From the NCBI GenBank assembly GCA_963662155.1, contig OY759269.1, positions 15,123,069-15,187,068 on the forward strand: a DNA stretch of 64,000 nt, given 5' to 3'. This document shows positions 1 to 12,945 of this stretch, piece after piece. The notes under the pieces were generated by a model that saw only the letters and a program-made list of their open reading frames with translations, searched no databases and was not told where the DNA came from. Positions within the stretch are counted from its first letter, which is position 1, and each line of letters begins with the position of its first letter. The position numbers and the translations under genes were made by a program. Source of the stretch: Lamellibrachia columna (taxonomy: Eukaryota; Annelida; Polychaeta; Sabellida; Siboglinidae).

Positions 1-480
1 TGACTGAGGAGAAGATAGAGTGACCAAAGATGATGGACTGTGACTGAGGAGAAGACAGAGTGACCAAGGATGAAGAAGGACTGATTGCAACTGTAGGATG
101 TATTCTTACTGCTATAGGCACAGAATACAGAAGAAGAACATGAAGTGCACATTCTAAATAATTAACCAGTTTTGTACTATATAAATACAGACGTAGGCCA
201 TAGGCAAGGATACTTGGGAGCACACAGATGATAATGCTCAGATGGATTGCATGGATATCTACATCTTTGATGGAAAGAAGATGAAAGGAAGACACAAGAT
301 GAATGTGTTATGTATATCAGATGAACCAAGAAAGATCAGACTGTGGTGATTCAAACATGTGACGTCAAAGGCGAAGGACTTTTTCTTCTTCTCGCGTTTG
401 TCAACAGCCTAAAATAAAGAAGGACTGATTGCAGCCGTATGATGCATTCATACTGCTGCAGCCACAGAACGCAGTAGAGG
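1..480. repeat. Short direct duplications downstream of the D4 exon
   Basis: Positions 1-40 and 41-80 are near-identical 40-bp direct copies. A further segment at about 74-140 is repeated, diverged, at about 417-480 (both contain gaaggactgattgca). This lies in the intron that follows the exon ending at 503. I see no coding motif in it. Confidence 0.7.
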
Positions 481-502
481 AAGAGAAGAGAAAATTACTC
501 AC

Positions 503-622
503 CAGGTCGTGCAGTTTCTCCTCGTCCTCCATGTTGTCTATCTCACTGGGGCCGGAGTCCGTCATGTTCACAGAGCTTGTCTGAAAGTTGGTGACGACAG
601 CAGGCGCAGGTGCGGCAGGCTG
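503..622 (-). CDS. Smoothelin/Ig gene, exon with first half of smoothelin module D4
   Basis: This 120-nt exon (40 codons, phase 0 to phase 0) follows a tgttgcag acceptor and ends at CTG|gtgagt. It starts with a Pro/Ala-rich stretch (QPAAPAPAVV) and ends with NMEDEEKLHDL, the acidic first half of a smoothelin-type module. The break falls at the same place as in modules D2 and D3, so the next exon, expected to carry the E-R-x-x-IRA-x-LR half, must lie beyond the window edge at lower coordinates. Its phase-0 acceptor accepts both the upstream exon ending at 27102 and the candidate alternative first exon ending at 20363. Family assignment rests on similarity to the other modules in this gene, and the terminal CH domain normally found after the last smoothelin module is not visible here. 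Confidence 0.8.
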
Positions 623-689
623 CTGCAACAGAAAGTCACGGTGGGTTATTCAAGTCATCACATGATCACACTGTACAGGTAAAACGTAA

Positions 690-925
690 CTCATACAGCA
701 GAGTATCCGGTCAAAGACTGTTCAAAGCGCTTTACACTTCACATCCCAGGAGACATGTACATTTCAAGAACAACTCGATTTCTCTGTGAAGCATTCAGCC
801 ACACTGCAATTACTGAACGAAACTGCCCAAGCTTTCAAACAACAGCCAGAGGATTCGAACCCGAGTTCTCTCGATTAAGAGTCTAATGTTCCAACCACCC
901 CGCCACCCCGCCACCTCGCCCCATT
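690..925 (-). mobile_element. tRNA-derived SINE, minus strand, degraded
   Basis: Read on the minus strand, this stretch has a tRNA-like head: an A-box region around 885-910 and a B box (complement of ggattcgaaccc) at 851-862. It is followed by the same body (cagcatggctgaatgcttc-like, at about 785-815) seen in the SINE at 19.0 kb. The A-box part is disturbed by a small gccaccccgcca repeat. The copy is old and lies in intron sequence. Confidence 0.7.
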
Positions 926-1236
926 GCTGTGTCACTTATTTACATGATGTGTCAATTCAATCTAACATATTTTATCGTTAAGCCATTCGGTTAATGCGAT
1001 TGTTTCTTACCTAATTTACTTTCCTAAACCATATAGACAAGTGGTCTTCCTTATTTAGTCAACATTAAGATTTTTAGCCACTGGGAAACTGGTGAATGGT
1101 TACAATGAATGGAGACTTCCACTCCTACGTTAGCCCCGGAAGGGGTTGTGTGGGGTACAGCAATTGTGTGGGGTACAGCAATTGAAGACTGAAGACACAA
1201 TCAAGGAATGTCGATTACACAATCACGACATGTCAG
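926..1236. other. Intron sequence without recognisable content
   Basis: Apart from an 18-bp direct duplication (gtgtggggtacagcaatt, about 1147-1182) I see no exon, RNA gene or element here. Confidence 0.6.
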
Positions 1237-1590
1237 TTATGCAATTAAGGATTGTCATTTACACAGTCATGACACAAGACCTGTACAATCATGACACATG
1301 ACTTATGCAATCATGACACATGACTTGCACAATCATGATACATGACTTACACAATAATGACACATGACTTGTACAATCATGACACATGACTTGCACAATC
1401 ATGACACACGACTTACACAATAATGACACATGACTTGTACAATCATGACACGACTTGCACAATCATGACACACGACTTACACAATCATGACACATGACTT
1501 GTACAATCATGACATACAACTTACACAATCATGATACATGACTTGTACTATCATGACACGTGACTTGTACAATCATGATACACGACTCTG
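1237..1590. repeat. 22-bp minisatellite (about 15 copies)
   Basis: The unit is approximately aatcatgacacatgacttgc plus ac, with scattered substitutions and occasional short deletions. Copies are diverged, indicating an older array. It is intronic to the minus-strand gene. Confidence 0.9.
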
Positions 1591-2765
1591 TCAAGATCAC
1601 GTCAACGTTCAGTGCAATGTTGTCAAGAAACAAACAGGTAACACTATAACAAATAATTTATGGAACGTAAGCAAAGGAAACAATCCTGTTGGATTACACT
1701 TGCTTACATAGGAAGCAACATGTGATGTTCTCTGAAAGCAACACGAGGCAGTACTAACTGACCACTGTTCTTGACCACAACAGCAACACAGAGCATGCAG
1801 GGCAGATCTGTGGAGATGACCATTGAAGTCTATATTTGATGGTAAATGAATAAAACTTATTGCTAAGAGGCTTCATTGTAGTTTATGCCATGCATGTCGG
1901 AATTGCCTGATGTGTCTATGAAGTTGGCAACAACATGAATGTTGCCAAAGGTTTTGAGCACATGTGAAGCAAAATGTTCACACTTGCTCAAGAACAAAAA
2001 AACATCTATGTAGGAATAAAATATGCAGATTGTACTATCTCTTCTGTAAGCATGTCAGCCATTGTCAGTGTGTTGGAGTGAGATTATGATTATGAGCACG
2101 TAGTCTTGTGTGCATTATTCGTAACCTGGAATGTCATGTTTTTGATCGTTAGACGGCATCCTTATATAAACGCAATGCATCGTGGGATTGAAGGTCAGAA
2201 CGAATTACTTTCAGCAAAGAATACAGCGTACCAACAATAACAGTCATATTAAGCAGAAGTCACAATGCTAGAGCATCAGAATGCAAAAATCAGCTGATCT
2301 GACATATGAACAACTTGAGAATGCATTGTCATAGGTACATGATTGATTCAGTGCATGACAAGATTTGCGTGAATTACATGTTTTACTTGCATCAACAATC
2401 TCATGGAATTTTACCTTCAAATTAGTGTTATATTATGTATCAGAGGCGAACGGATTATTTTGGGTGGCCTCTACTGGGAGAGCTTGGAAACAGCATAAGA
2501 AACTTGAGACATGGTACCAGAATTACTAATAGTATATGGACAATCTATCAATGTCTATGAAATAATCGGACTATCAAAAGCATCATGTTGTTATTGGAGT
2601 GAGAGTCTTGCTTCACTGGCAGTGGCAATTCGTCCCAGTGCTACAGGTGATAAAGTTATCAGGCGGATGTCTCGCCGGTCCAGAGGCTGATTAAGTCAGC
2701 AGTGGATGCATACATTGTGTAATACACTGCCATCGATACACACTTGTACACAAGTGTATGATACA
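1591..2765. other. Intron sequence, no feature seen
   Basis: AT-rich single-copy-looking sequence with no splice-flanked open frame on either strand and no repeat structure I can recognise. Confidence 0.5.
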
Positions 2766-2828
2766 GGCACACACACCAACCTACCCACCCACGCCCACTC
2801 ACATACAATACACTTACACGAATACACT

Positions 2829-2910
<82 letters not shown>

Positions 2911-3125
2911 CACCGATACACACACTGACACACACACACTGACACACACACACACACACACACACACAAATGCACCGACACACACACGCACACCGACACA
3001 AACACATGCTCACACACACGCTCAAACACACACATGCTAGCACATGCACCCACCCACCCACACATGCATGCGCTCGCGCAAACACACACGCACATACAAA
3101 CTCACACTGACAGTCACACACCCAC
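2766..3125. repeat. (CA)n microsatellite, compound and interrupted
   Basis: The core is a pure CA run at about 2831-2903, followed by interrupted CA tracts (ca, caccga, cacgct variants) up to about 3125. Apparent long reading frames here (Thr/His or Cys/Val runs) are products of the dinucleotide repeat, not genes. Confidence 0.95.
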
Positions 3126-3469
3126 GCGCAAGCAACCAGCAGCCTGGCAGCCAGTTCCTTTATTAGGATTGGGATTTCCACTCCCTTCTCTGCCTAGCCA
3201 GGTAAACAACTCTGGGATGAGTAACACTTCCCTGAGTCCCTGTTACCTGATATTGGCTGCCTAGAACTCTGAGGTCACATGGGAGCCTCCAGCACATCTA
3301 GGCCAAACCAATGTAATTATGTGTATCACGGACATCGCAGGATACACTTGTAAACAACGATTACTGTTGATATTTGTGCACCTTTTTGAACTCAAATGGT
3401 TAGTTTATTAAATGGGGTATTATTGTTTAATTAAACTGTGTGCGCGCGCGCTTGTGTGCACATCTGTGT
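3126..3469. other. Intron sequence, no feature seen
   Basis: Unremarkable sequence between two simple-repeat blocks. A short alternating CG run (tgtgcgcgcgcgc, about 3438-3450) is the only structure. Confidence 0.5.
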
Positions 3470-3751
3470 GAAACATATATAACGTTGTTACATATATATA
3501 ACGTTGTTACATATATATAACGGTGTTACATATATATATAACGTTTACATATATATATATAACGTTGTTACATATATATATATAAAGTTGTTACATATAT
3601 ATATAACGTTGTTACATATATATAACGTTGTTACATATATATAACGTTGTTACATATATATAACGTTGTTACATATATATATATAATGTTGTTACATATA
3701 TATATAACGTTGTCACATATATATAACGTTGTTACATATATATAACATTGT

Positions 3752-3814
<63 letters not shown>

Positions 3815-3870
3815 CGGTGTTACATATATATATATATAACGTTGTTACATATATATAACGTTGTTACACA
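3470..3870. repeat. 19-bp AT-rich minisatellite with internal (AT)n expansion
   Basis: The unit is approximately acatatatataacgttgtt. Units differ mainly in the length of their internal AT run (3 to 5 repeats), and one unit has expanded to about 30 AT repeats at 3752-3813. Each unit contains the palindrome AACGTT. Confidence 0.95.
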
Positions 3871-5400
3871 GCTCATAATGTATAACATAACAAACTTTTA
3901 TATTAGAAACCTCCTCTTCATGTCACAGAAACTCACAAAAGAAACTCAACAGACCCAGCTACCCAGGAAGCTTGAGGCACAAAGGAGCCAGTATGACCGA
4001 TACTAGTGAAAGCCATAAGGAAGCTAGTAGCGTGAAGACAAGCCTACTGGATGCAAGGACTCTGCTTTAATTATAACATTACTATTACAATGATGTATCA
4101 CACATTTTCTATGCCCTCTTACACTGCATATCCACTGTATATAATATAATATTATAAAGCTGTATATTTAGTTTCATTGATACAACAACACTGACCTAAT
4201 CTAACCACTACAGCGCTCTCACTTGACCTTTCTATCTGACAGCGAAAGTCATAAATAATTTCATCCTTTGACCTTTCCACCAAAACAACAACATGCACCA
4301 CTGACCAGACTACAAACAAGCAGTGACCAGACAGACATCGATACCTACACAGAAGCCTACAATCATGTATTGGCATGTCAAGTCTCAAGTCTATGACCTC
4401 CAAGTCCAAGTCAAGTCTCGAGTCATTTATCTGAATGTCAAGTCAAGTCAAGATGGACGACTCGAGTCCGATTCGAATCAGCCCCTACGAATCAAGTCAA
4501 CAAGTCTGATAATTACTGACTAGGAAAACCAATTCTAGATCTTTATAGAGAAATGCCAGACCAGTCCTTGTGTCTAATATATATTTGATTTACATGAGAA
4601 GTTGACTCTGTACTTTACCTGCAACCTCAAAGTTACAAAAATAGTTCATATAGTTTAGCTCTTTGTTTCATGAGTCATGGTTGAATCAAGGGTTTAACAT
4701 TGATCGCTGGAACAATGCTTCTATAAGGTTATTCAACAACAGAAAAAACAATACTACTTGTACGCCATCACTGCCACGGCAATATCATGCTCTACAGTAA
4801 GACAATATAATAATTATTTTATAATAATTTTTGTATTTTTTCTTGTCCAACCTGATGAAAATGTTATGACTTAGTCAGATCTACTTTAATTATATCTATG
4901 TAAAGAGACATGTGTATATCATGAACACACATGTGCAGACACCGCATGCATGTACGCATGCATGCTCGCATGTACAATGTTTAATTTAGGGTTATTTGTA
5001 ATATTACTACCAGAAATTTGTTTCAGGTCTGACAGCGCATATGTGGGCAGACAGACAGTGAACTAATATAGTCTGGACAGTAACTTCAGTGTTGGAAAAC
5101 CTCATGTCTACCACAGCTAAAGGTTAAACAGCGAGAGACATCATAAAACACCAAGTGACTAAGTCATTCCTGCAGGCTTCAAGCCAGGAAACAGTTACCA
5201 TGGAAACAGGCAAACAGAACTAGGAATACACCAAACTACATAGGCTGTTTACGGCAACAGTGCTACATGCAAATACGTTTAACTGAATTCAAATAAAACT
5301 GACCAACATTTCAATTTTATTTTGGAAAGTTTAACTTTATTTTAGATAAGTAATTGTCTGCATGTGCTTCTTCAACGGCTCTTTCTGACAGACACATCAT
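3871..5400. other. Intron sequence with short degenerate repeats
   Basis: Mostly featureless. At 4375-4510 the pentamer aagtc recurs in a degenerate fashion (caagtc, caagtctc). At 4940-4975 there are alternating gcatgcatgtacgc motifs. No exon was recognised. Confidence 0.5.
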
Positions 5401-5403
5401 AAC

Positions 5404-6032
5404 CTTAAAGCCACAGCTCAAGGTCAAACATGTGCCATGCGCCTAAAAGAGACAATAAAAACTAATCACGTGCAACTAAAATCAAGAATATCTGGTTTAC
5501 TCAGAATGTGTTCTAAAAGCTGGAGATTCCGGTCATTTCTTCAGTTAACTGAGCAGTGACATGTTATGTAACATAACCAGCGAGACCGATAAGCGCATGC
5601 GCAGGCAGTTCAATGAAAATCGGGTAACCTAGACTACGTGACGTATTAAGGGAGGCCGGCATACACAGAACCATCGCAGTCTCAAACAAACGTGTTATTT
5701 CGCCAGAAATAAGACTAGTTTGGAAAACAAAGGCCAAACTATGTTACAAAAGTTGACTTTGGACGCAAACAGCATAGCCATATTGTATTGACAATATAGG
5801 AATATGTTCATACAAATGTATTTTCATTAGGCGAGTGAATTTTGCTAGACTTTGACACTCGTGATGTAGGGTTATCAGTACGGTGCGGCCCATGAAATTA
5901 AGATGTGTGTTCAACTAGGCTTTCCTAGTAAACCAGTCGCATTATATTCTTAATTGTAGTTGCAAATGGTTATGTTTTAGTAACTCTTATAAGTGCATAG
6001 GCCCAAAACCATGACTTTTGTTTCCATTTAAA
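5404..6032 (+). mobile_element. Diverged copy of a terminal-inverted-repeat (MITE-like) element
   Basis: The right end (about 5985-6031) reads gcataggcccaaaaccatgacttttgtttcc, the reverse complement of the left terminus of the element at 17932-18405. Internal segments also match that element in reverse orientation: aatcaagaatatctgg near 5482, gagattccggtcatttc near 5523, and the tcgtgatgtagggttatc-like part near 5860-5890. The left terminus is poorly preserved. It has no coding capacity, so it would be non-autonomous. Confidence 0.65.
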
Positions 6033-6765
6033 CAGGAAACAAGTTTCTATTATGTTTGCAATTTTTTTTTAATAGCTACCAATTCATGCCATTCAATTTG
6101 AAGTAGATATTCATTCAATTCGATCACAATGCACAAATACACAATTATATTAATGCCTAAGATAAGGTATGGTAACCGGCTTTCGTTGAAAACGCGTTAC
6201 TCAATTAATCTTTCTAAAATATTCTCAGGTTTACTGAACGCGCAATTTAGACAATAGTAAGTCTGACAGAGGTACATCAGTATTATATTTAATTTTTTTT
6301 ATAAATACAAAAAGTAAAAACATAGCTTCTAAAGAAAAAACAGAAGGTTAGATACAAGAACCTTACAGCTTTCAAGTTACCATCAGAAAATAACTCTGGA
6401 GCATCCCAGGAAAAGTGACACTAGTACAAACATTAGACAGAAACCACAAGAAAGCCAAGAGACGAAAGCATTCCTGACATTTCAAATTTGCACAAGGACT
6501 ATTTCTGTACCATAATTAAAGTCTTAATATAGAATCTGATAATGGCAATGGCATCACACAGACATCGCCTTTCATCTGGCTCTTGGTTAGATCTTTGCCT
6601 TGCTATTTTTGGCTACTATGGTTTCTGTGATGTAGGCAGATCGGGACGGCATGCTGCGGTGGGTAAACAGGACGCCACTATGCTGTCTACTAAGTCACCA
6701 ACACTGCAGGCATATACTTTTCATTGCCAGTGTAAAGACAAGCGTCAGAACTAGATACATATGAT
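6033..6765. other. Intron sequence, no feature seen
   Basis: AT-rich sequence with short A and T homopolymers. The open frame at 6542-6754 shows no recognisable motif and lacks supporting splice or codon signals. Confidence 0.5.
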
Positions 6766-6905
6766 CAAATAGTCTTTGTGCAGTAACTGCAGCATGGTTT
6801 AATACTTCCCATAGAAGTAGAGTGAACAGGTCTGCCAGGGGAAATGTAAATCGTGTTTGTGCAGTCATTGAGAAGGTATGTCTGTTCCCTACTCAGGCAG
6901 CAAAA
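6766..6905 (+). mobile_element. SINE body fragment (5' truncated)
   Basis: The motif tgcagtaactgcagcatgg, then an acttcccatagaagta-like part and gaacaggtctgccagggg, match the body of the full SINE at 19.2-19.3 kb in the same order. The tRNA-like head is missing. Confidence 0.65.
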
Positions 6906-7500
6906 CATCTAAGGTTTGGTGACTGAAAATGTTCCTGTGGTACATACTTTTTAGTGGTACATCTTTAATATATTAAAGATGTCCCACAAGCAAGAAAATT
7001 CATGTCATTAAGAAACATTTTTGTCACGTGAAAGAGACACCGTATTTCTTACACAAAAAAAAAATTTGCTGACAACATTATACAAGACACAATGAAAAAT
7101 ATCATAGTTGGATGAGATCAAGTCGTAACTTTTCTAGGAAACAAACTTTCTTTTGTTAATTTTCTGCATTTCTACCCCCACCCTGGTAGTTGTTAATGCA
7201 CCTACAATAGCACCATCTGGCGGATAATGGCAGAACTGTTAACTACAGTTATAACTGACGTAATAATCACTAGATGGCAGCAGGTACACACAGCATAATC
7301 ATGCATGTATACTGTTTACACATGGGTGCACATCTAGACCTATTGTCAATAATTTATCGTACGTCAACATTCTCTTAAAGCTACACCAGTAGCAAAGTCA
7401 ACAAACATAATGAAGCCTCCATGTAATTATTTGCGTTTTCCCTTTTCAAAGGTCACAACAGAAATCAATAACAAACAATAATAGTATTGTAAATAAAGGA
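6906..7500. other. Intron sequence, no feature seen
   Basis: No exon or element recognised. Short ccatctggcgg and tagatggcag motifs near 7210 and 7270 resemble motifs in the 270-bp repeat elsewhere in the window but are too short to assign. Confidence 0.45.
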
Positions 7501-7865
7501 GGCGAATGAGTGGCCTGGCTTGGTAATGTGTGCCTTGGCGTGATAATGTGTGCCTTGGCGTGGTAGTGTGTGGACTGGCTTGGTAATGTGTGCCTTGGCG
7601 TGGTAATGTGTGCCTTGGCGTGGTAATGTATGGCCTGGCTTGTTAATGGGTGACATTCTTGGCAAATACATGGTCCAATTGGCTAATGCATCACCTGGCT
7701 GTCTAATAGATGGCATAATTGGCTAATGAATGACCCAGTTGGCTAATGTGTCACCTAGCTAGCTAATGGATGGTTTGGGATGCTAATGCATGACCGGGTT
7801 GGCTAATATATGGACTAGCTGGCTAATGTTTCACCTAGCTAACTAATTCATAGCCAGATTGGCTA
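7501..7865. repeat. 20-bp degenerate minisatellite (about 18 copies)
   Basis: The unit is approximately ttggcgtggtaatgtgtgcc. The left copies are well conserved, and the right copies decay into ggctaatg-containing variants (ggctaatgcatcacctggct). Confidence 0.85.
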
Positions 7866-8199
7866 ACACATAATCTATATACTGGGTATTCCACAATCGT
7901 AATTTAACATTGCTGTGTTAAGCCTGCATAATCCGGTGAAGCCGTTAGACTCAGTTAGAGCATCAGTGACCGATTTTCTCTTGCGACATCACAGACTAGT
8001 TCCCTGCATAAAAAAGGGCAACAGAATCAACCAAATTTCTGGCTCTGTCTATGAGACATACACCTGTATTTAATGGACATATTTCCCAGTCTGTGATCCA
8101 CAATAAAACATTTGGATCTTCCACCCTCGGTGGTCCCTCATGCTGATGATGACTTGTATGTGTTCCTGTTCATGGTGTCACGCGTAACGTACACAGGAG

Positions 8200-8660
8200 A
8201 ACAACTAAAATGATTCCAGAACTGAGAGACCTTAGTTATGAAGACCGCCTAACAGAATGTGGTTTAACAACTCTAGAGACAAGGAGGTTAAGAGGAGATC
8301 AGATTGAAGTGGCTAAGATATTGATTGGGTATTAAAATATTGATAGAAATATGTTTTTCTCACTCAAGAATGATAGAACTAGAGGACATAAGGTAAAATT
8401 AGTAATGGATCAGTGTAGATTGGATATCAGGAAGTTCTCGTTCTAACAGAGGACAATGGATGGAACAAATTGTCTACGGATTGTGTAACTGCTAGCAGCA
8501 TGAATATATTTAAAAACAAGGTTGACACATATCTCAGGAGGGCAGATTAAACATAGAGAGATGAAAATTGTTGGACTCTTGATAAGCCAATGTCTTCCTT
8601 GTCCACTTGCCATCTGGGCCTTTGGCTTGGATTTCAAAATCTTGTTAAATCTTGTTAACT
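8200..8660 (+). mobile_element. 3' end of a non-LTR retrotransposon (LINE), truncated
   Basis: The plus-strand translation from about 8212 reads MIPELRDLSYEDRLTECGL, then TTLETRRLRGDQIEVAKIL. A further stretch, after stops and frameshifts, resembles FFSLKNDRTRGHKVKLV and a Lys/Arg-rich tail. This is the C-terminal tail that follows the reverse transcriptase in CR1/L2-like LINEs. The copy is 5' truncated and inactive. The tail after about 8570 (cttgtccacttgccatctgg, ending in repeated cttgttaa) recurs at 16.3, 40.9 and 41.15 kb. Confidence 0.8.
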
Positions 8661-8689
8661 AACTAACAAATATTCTGGATTGTTGCATC

Positions 8690-8785
8690 TCTGAGCTGGA
8701 GTTCCCGAGGATTTAGGTGCTATAATAGTTTTATTTTATTTTTATTATTATTGCAGCACATTACTGTATCTGGGTGACAAAAACC
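8690..8785 (+). mobile_element. Interspersed repeat tail
   Basis: The segment with gagctggagttcccgaggat followed by a T-rich stretch is matched at 13.92-13.99 kb and 37.43-37.50 kb (gagcttgggt..cgaggatttt..gcaatagaagt). It looks like the 3' part of an unidentified retroelement. Confidence 0.55.
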
Positions 8786-11125
8786 TTTCTTTGCTAAGGG
8801 AAGTGCCCCCTCCGGAAATCCACGCATAGTGTATACAGCAACAAGAGTTAAACTCCAACTCTAAATTCACGGGTCTGAAGCTATATGACACTTTTACTGG
8901 GCTCAACATATTTTACTGAAATATAATATATACATTCAGGTAAACAAATATAACTGCCCAACCAGCTGCGTGTCTACACAGACACAGCGATGTACAAATG
9001 GATAATTAACCCAATTCTCTTGTTTCCTACCCATCACCACTTAGTCAAGATCACAAGAGAAAAACTAATCTGCAGACAACCATCACAGTTTGGCATCAAC
9101 AAACGCTTCACGTTTCTAAACACCGAGCATTCATCCATGCCTGGTGTTGGCCAGCAGTAATTATTTAGATCTGACTCGGCATTGAAACATGGAGGTATCA
9201 ATTCGTATCTACAGAATGGCGACAAATTGATTATATTATCTAATATTTCGTCTAAAAAATATAAAACTTTTCATTTCATATTTCTAAAAGTCCGCGTCTC
9301 CTGCTGACCCCACTGAAGCTGTGTTTACAAGTTGTGTGTTTAAGAGCTACAAAACTGTCCACTTCTTGTTTCTAAACACCCAGCCTTCATCCATGTCTGT
9401 GGTTTCCCACAAATCAGCTGTGTTTATTTAGATTTTACATAAGGGAAACATACCTCTCAGCTACATAGCTTGGTGACACACCCTAATGGATTGTGTTAGC
9501 TAATGTTTTGTTTAACAGCATGACACTTTCCACTGGCTATGCAAAAAAATTAGTGTTTCATAACATATCTAGTTGCAAATTTAAGCTTCACATTTTTACA
9601 AATTAAGAAATTGTTTATCATCATCGGTGACTGTAAAATAAATAATATAAGGAAGAAACCAATTAGCTGTTATCAAGAATAAATGTTTTGGAAACAAGAA
9701 GCTTAAAATAAAGGGAAAGAAGGACTAAAATTCTAAATATAATACAGTTTAATTGGGATGACATTTTTGACAAACTCCAACTTTCTGATCTGTAAGTAAT
9801 ATGGTAGACACCTGAAGCAAAAGTACATATATGGAAGGTTCTTGAATTTCTGGGTATTTCACCCTAAATTTAATTTACTGTCACCCTTTTGAACCCCATA
9901 TAAAATGCATATATGTCGTTAGGCTACTGTAAAAAAACTAGCACTGAACATTACTTATTCACAGCAACCTTTACAATACACACATGCACAGACGCATGCA
10001 CACACCACACAAACACGCATATACACATTTAAGGTTAAATAATTAAGACAATCCTAAAAAAGGAAAAGATAGAGAAATAGCTCGGACGTGTCTTCAGAAT
10101 GACCAATGACCTACCAGCAAAAACAGCGTTGACGTGAACCCAAGAAAGGAACAAACAGAGGTTGACAAAAAACAACATGGAGGCGAACCATGGATGAAGA
10201 ACTGAGGCTGCTGGTTGGGCAATAAAAAGAACTCAAGACACAGAGGGAACTGGTTAGATCTTGTGCAAATAATCAAGACAATTACGACCAAAATGTCACA
10301 AGACAAGGCAAAACAAAACATAAAACAGTAGCCAACATCTAATGAAATAAGCCACAAACCTTAAGATCTTTCTGAGTCCACAAAGAACCCTGTATCCACT
10401 CTTTGTCAGACAGAAGAACACTAAGGCAGGGACTACAAACATCTTAGGGCCATAACGTACAACATATGCTTCTCATTACTAGGTATTTCCAACTGCCCTA
10501 GAAACTGCGTCACACAGGTATCCTTCTGGGAAGCACCAGTCATACACTGCTCTACAAGGTCAGGTTCTTGGGAGTTGGGCCCTAAAAAGTTGCTGCAAGA
10601 TCACCTATCACTTGCCTTTTGGCTTCAACACTTCCACTGACATCACTACAACAGATTAATCCACGTAGAATGCCTGATGTTTGTAGCACTATTGCTTCAG
10701 GCATCGAGCTTTAATAGCAGGGAGACAGTCTGTAAACAATTTCTGGCCCCAGTTTGACCTCCAAAGCCAGCATAAATTAAGAACTTTGCTGTACCTATCA
10801 ATGCCTTCATGATATTCAGGTGCCAATAATGTTGAATTCCAAGAATTATTTCCACTTGTATGCATACACACATACACAGCCTTATACAGGAAGTTAAGGA
10901 TCAGCTACATATGTTTTAAATTTAACAAGAACAGTTGATAGCACAATAAAAGGTAAAATTAACAATGAGTTCCTTTTTCAATTGTGTTGCTGCTAACTAA
11001 GTTGTGTTGCCTCATAAACCCTATAACATGTACAGTCCCCATCAAAAGGGATTAAAGAGATAATGTTTATTGTCTCAAATAACATAAATTCATATACACA
11101 CAACGTACAGGATGCAAAAAAATGG
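8786..11125. other. Intron sequence, no feature seen
   Basis: AT-rich, with a weak CA-like stretch near 9980-10030. No exon was supported: open frames at 9034-9225, 10094-10357 and 10689-10877 (minus) lack domain motifs and plausible splice borders. Confidence 0.45.
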
Positions 11126-11129
11126 GCCA

Positions 11130-11400
11130 TGGTAAAATGTCAAGGAATCTGTTCTCATAAGCATACACCAAAGTTTGTTTCTCTAGACAATAATGTAACT
11201 GTTTAACATTAGAGGGGTTATTTGGTGTCTAGTGTAGAACAACTGAAAAGTAGTGCCAACTGTTTAACACCAGATGGCAAATTTTTTCAGTTGTTCCACA
11301 CTAGTCAAATTACAATTATGGTACCTACTGATTAAAAAAGGGGTGTACGCTAATTAGGGCACGTACGCTTAATAGGTCGAATATGGTACATTAACACATA
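11130..11400 (+). mobile_element. Interspersed repeat family A, copy 1
   Basis: About 270 bp, shared with 33338-33600, 38245-38462 and 43565-43805. Conserved landmarks in order are ctagacaataa.gtaactg, gtagaacaactgaaaagt, ccaactgtttaacacca, a tcagttgttccacactag-type block, ggggtgtacgctaatta and tacgcttaat. It is non-coding, without clear terminal inverted repeats or a tRNA-like head. Confidence 0.75.
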
Positions 11401-12855
11401 GCCATGAGAGGGGAGGAAATATTACACGGGTGAGCCCAAATTTAATTACAAAATATGCATTGCAGAGCAACTTTTTATGGGGTACATATTTCATGCGACA
11501 CCACACATTGTTAGCACCAGACGCTACCAGTGACAACCCCACAAATTCCTACAAGAAATAGCAAGTGTTCTAACAGATGTTTACAGTTCCATTTCAAGAG
11601 GAAATCTTAGCAGTTCCACTAGAAAAACTAACAAGGTGTCTGTGAGTGTAAAGAGAGGTTGCTCCATATAGCAACGGAGGCTGAGAACCCCACAGGAGAA
11701 GTAGAAACAACAGTTATTGCATACAAATAGTAGGGCAAGTATGTCCACTAATTCAAACTTTTAATTGCCCATATTAATTAATTTATAATGTATTTATGTT
11801 TTACCCCAGGCTACATTAAATTGCAAGAAATCTAATTTAATATGTAAATGTGACATTACGACAAAAACTTGTCTACAATTCATTATAATTAAAGCCTGTT
11901 ATATTACCATGTATGGCAATATAAGAATTCTGACATGTTTTCTGCCTGTAAACAAACCATAGTATTATGTATATAGACATAATAACAACATAACATTCTT
12001 CTATGTAGCTATGAATAATTATGACCACAGCATATTCTTTTATCAACAGATTGATATAGGTGTCTTTAAAACTCGTGCAGATTAAAACGTTATTAATAAA
12101 ATCACCAAAAAAAAAAAAAATGTTTATTAATGGTATAAGATGTCTAAACCAAATGTGGCTCTATTGTTCTTATATAATTTTTTTATTTTTGACCACTTTG
12201 GTGCAGGATAAAACACAAAGTTTACCGAGAAAGAATCCTCACAAATTCCATGTCTGTGACGCAGCAACACCAAATTCACAAGGCACGATATCCTCTAGAG
12301 ACCTCAACAAAAACCTAGTTCCCTGTCTAATCACCCCTTTATCACCCCACCCCTCACCCCAGTGAAGAACCCTGGTAGAAACCACAAGATCTATTTCTCT
12401 CTCTCCACATTTATATCAGTATCACTGCCCCTGACCACAATCCCCCCATATCCCATCTGCTACCCAGGAAGAAGTTGATCTTCCTCTGGCAAAGATAAGA
12501 GGGCTGATTATCTCTCCCTAGAAGCCCTGACAGGTTCCCTGATAAGGCATGGACTAGGATATAAGGACAAAGGAAGAAAGCACATTCCTAGCCAGTACGG
12601 CACCAGAACATACACACTGCCCTGTGCAGAATCACATGTAATTATATAGGTGCCTAACAGGGGATAGATCACTGTTTATCTTCAGGGTCCATGACATATG
12701 AATAAAGTACCACTGATTCTGAGATGGTCCCCCTTTTCACCGATTTTTTGCACCTTGACAAAAATACTTTCTGAACAAGAAAAAGGACACATTTGCAGAC
12801 TATGATACTTCTGCTGTGCACACGATTACATGTCTAGCTGCCGGTTAGCAGAATA
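11401..12855. other. Intron sequence, no feature seen
   Basis: No exon recognised. There is an A homopolymer at about 12107-12120 and a C-rich stretch near 12335-12360. Confidence 0.45.
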
Positions 12856-12858
12856 TTG

Positions 12859-12945
12859 CCCTGTCAGTGATGGAAGGATCCCTGTCAGTGATGGAAGGAT
12901 CCCTGTCAGTGATGGAAGGATCCCTGTCAGTGATGGAAGGATCCC
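12859..12945. repeat. 21-bp tandem repeat (4 copies)
   Basis: Four essentially perfect copies of a 21-bp unit beginning ctgtcagtgatggaaggatc. The unit is a multiple of three, so it keeps frames open (GILPSLT repeated on the minus strand), but nothing suggests coding. A related gtcagtgacatg motif recurs at 13061-13101. Confidence 0.9.

Noticed and set aside
2659..3264. Long open frames rich in Cys/Val or Thr/His
   Set aside because: They are translations of the (CA)n microsatellite in different frames and strands.
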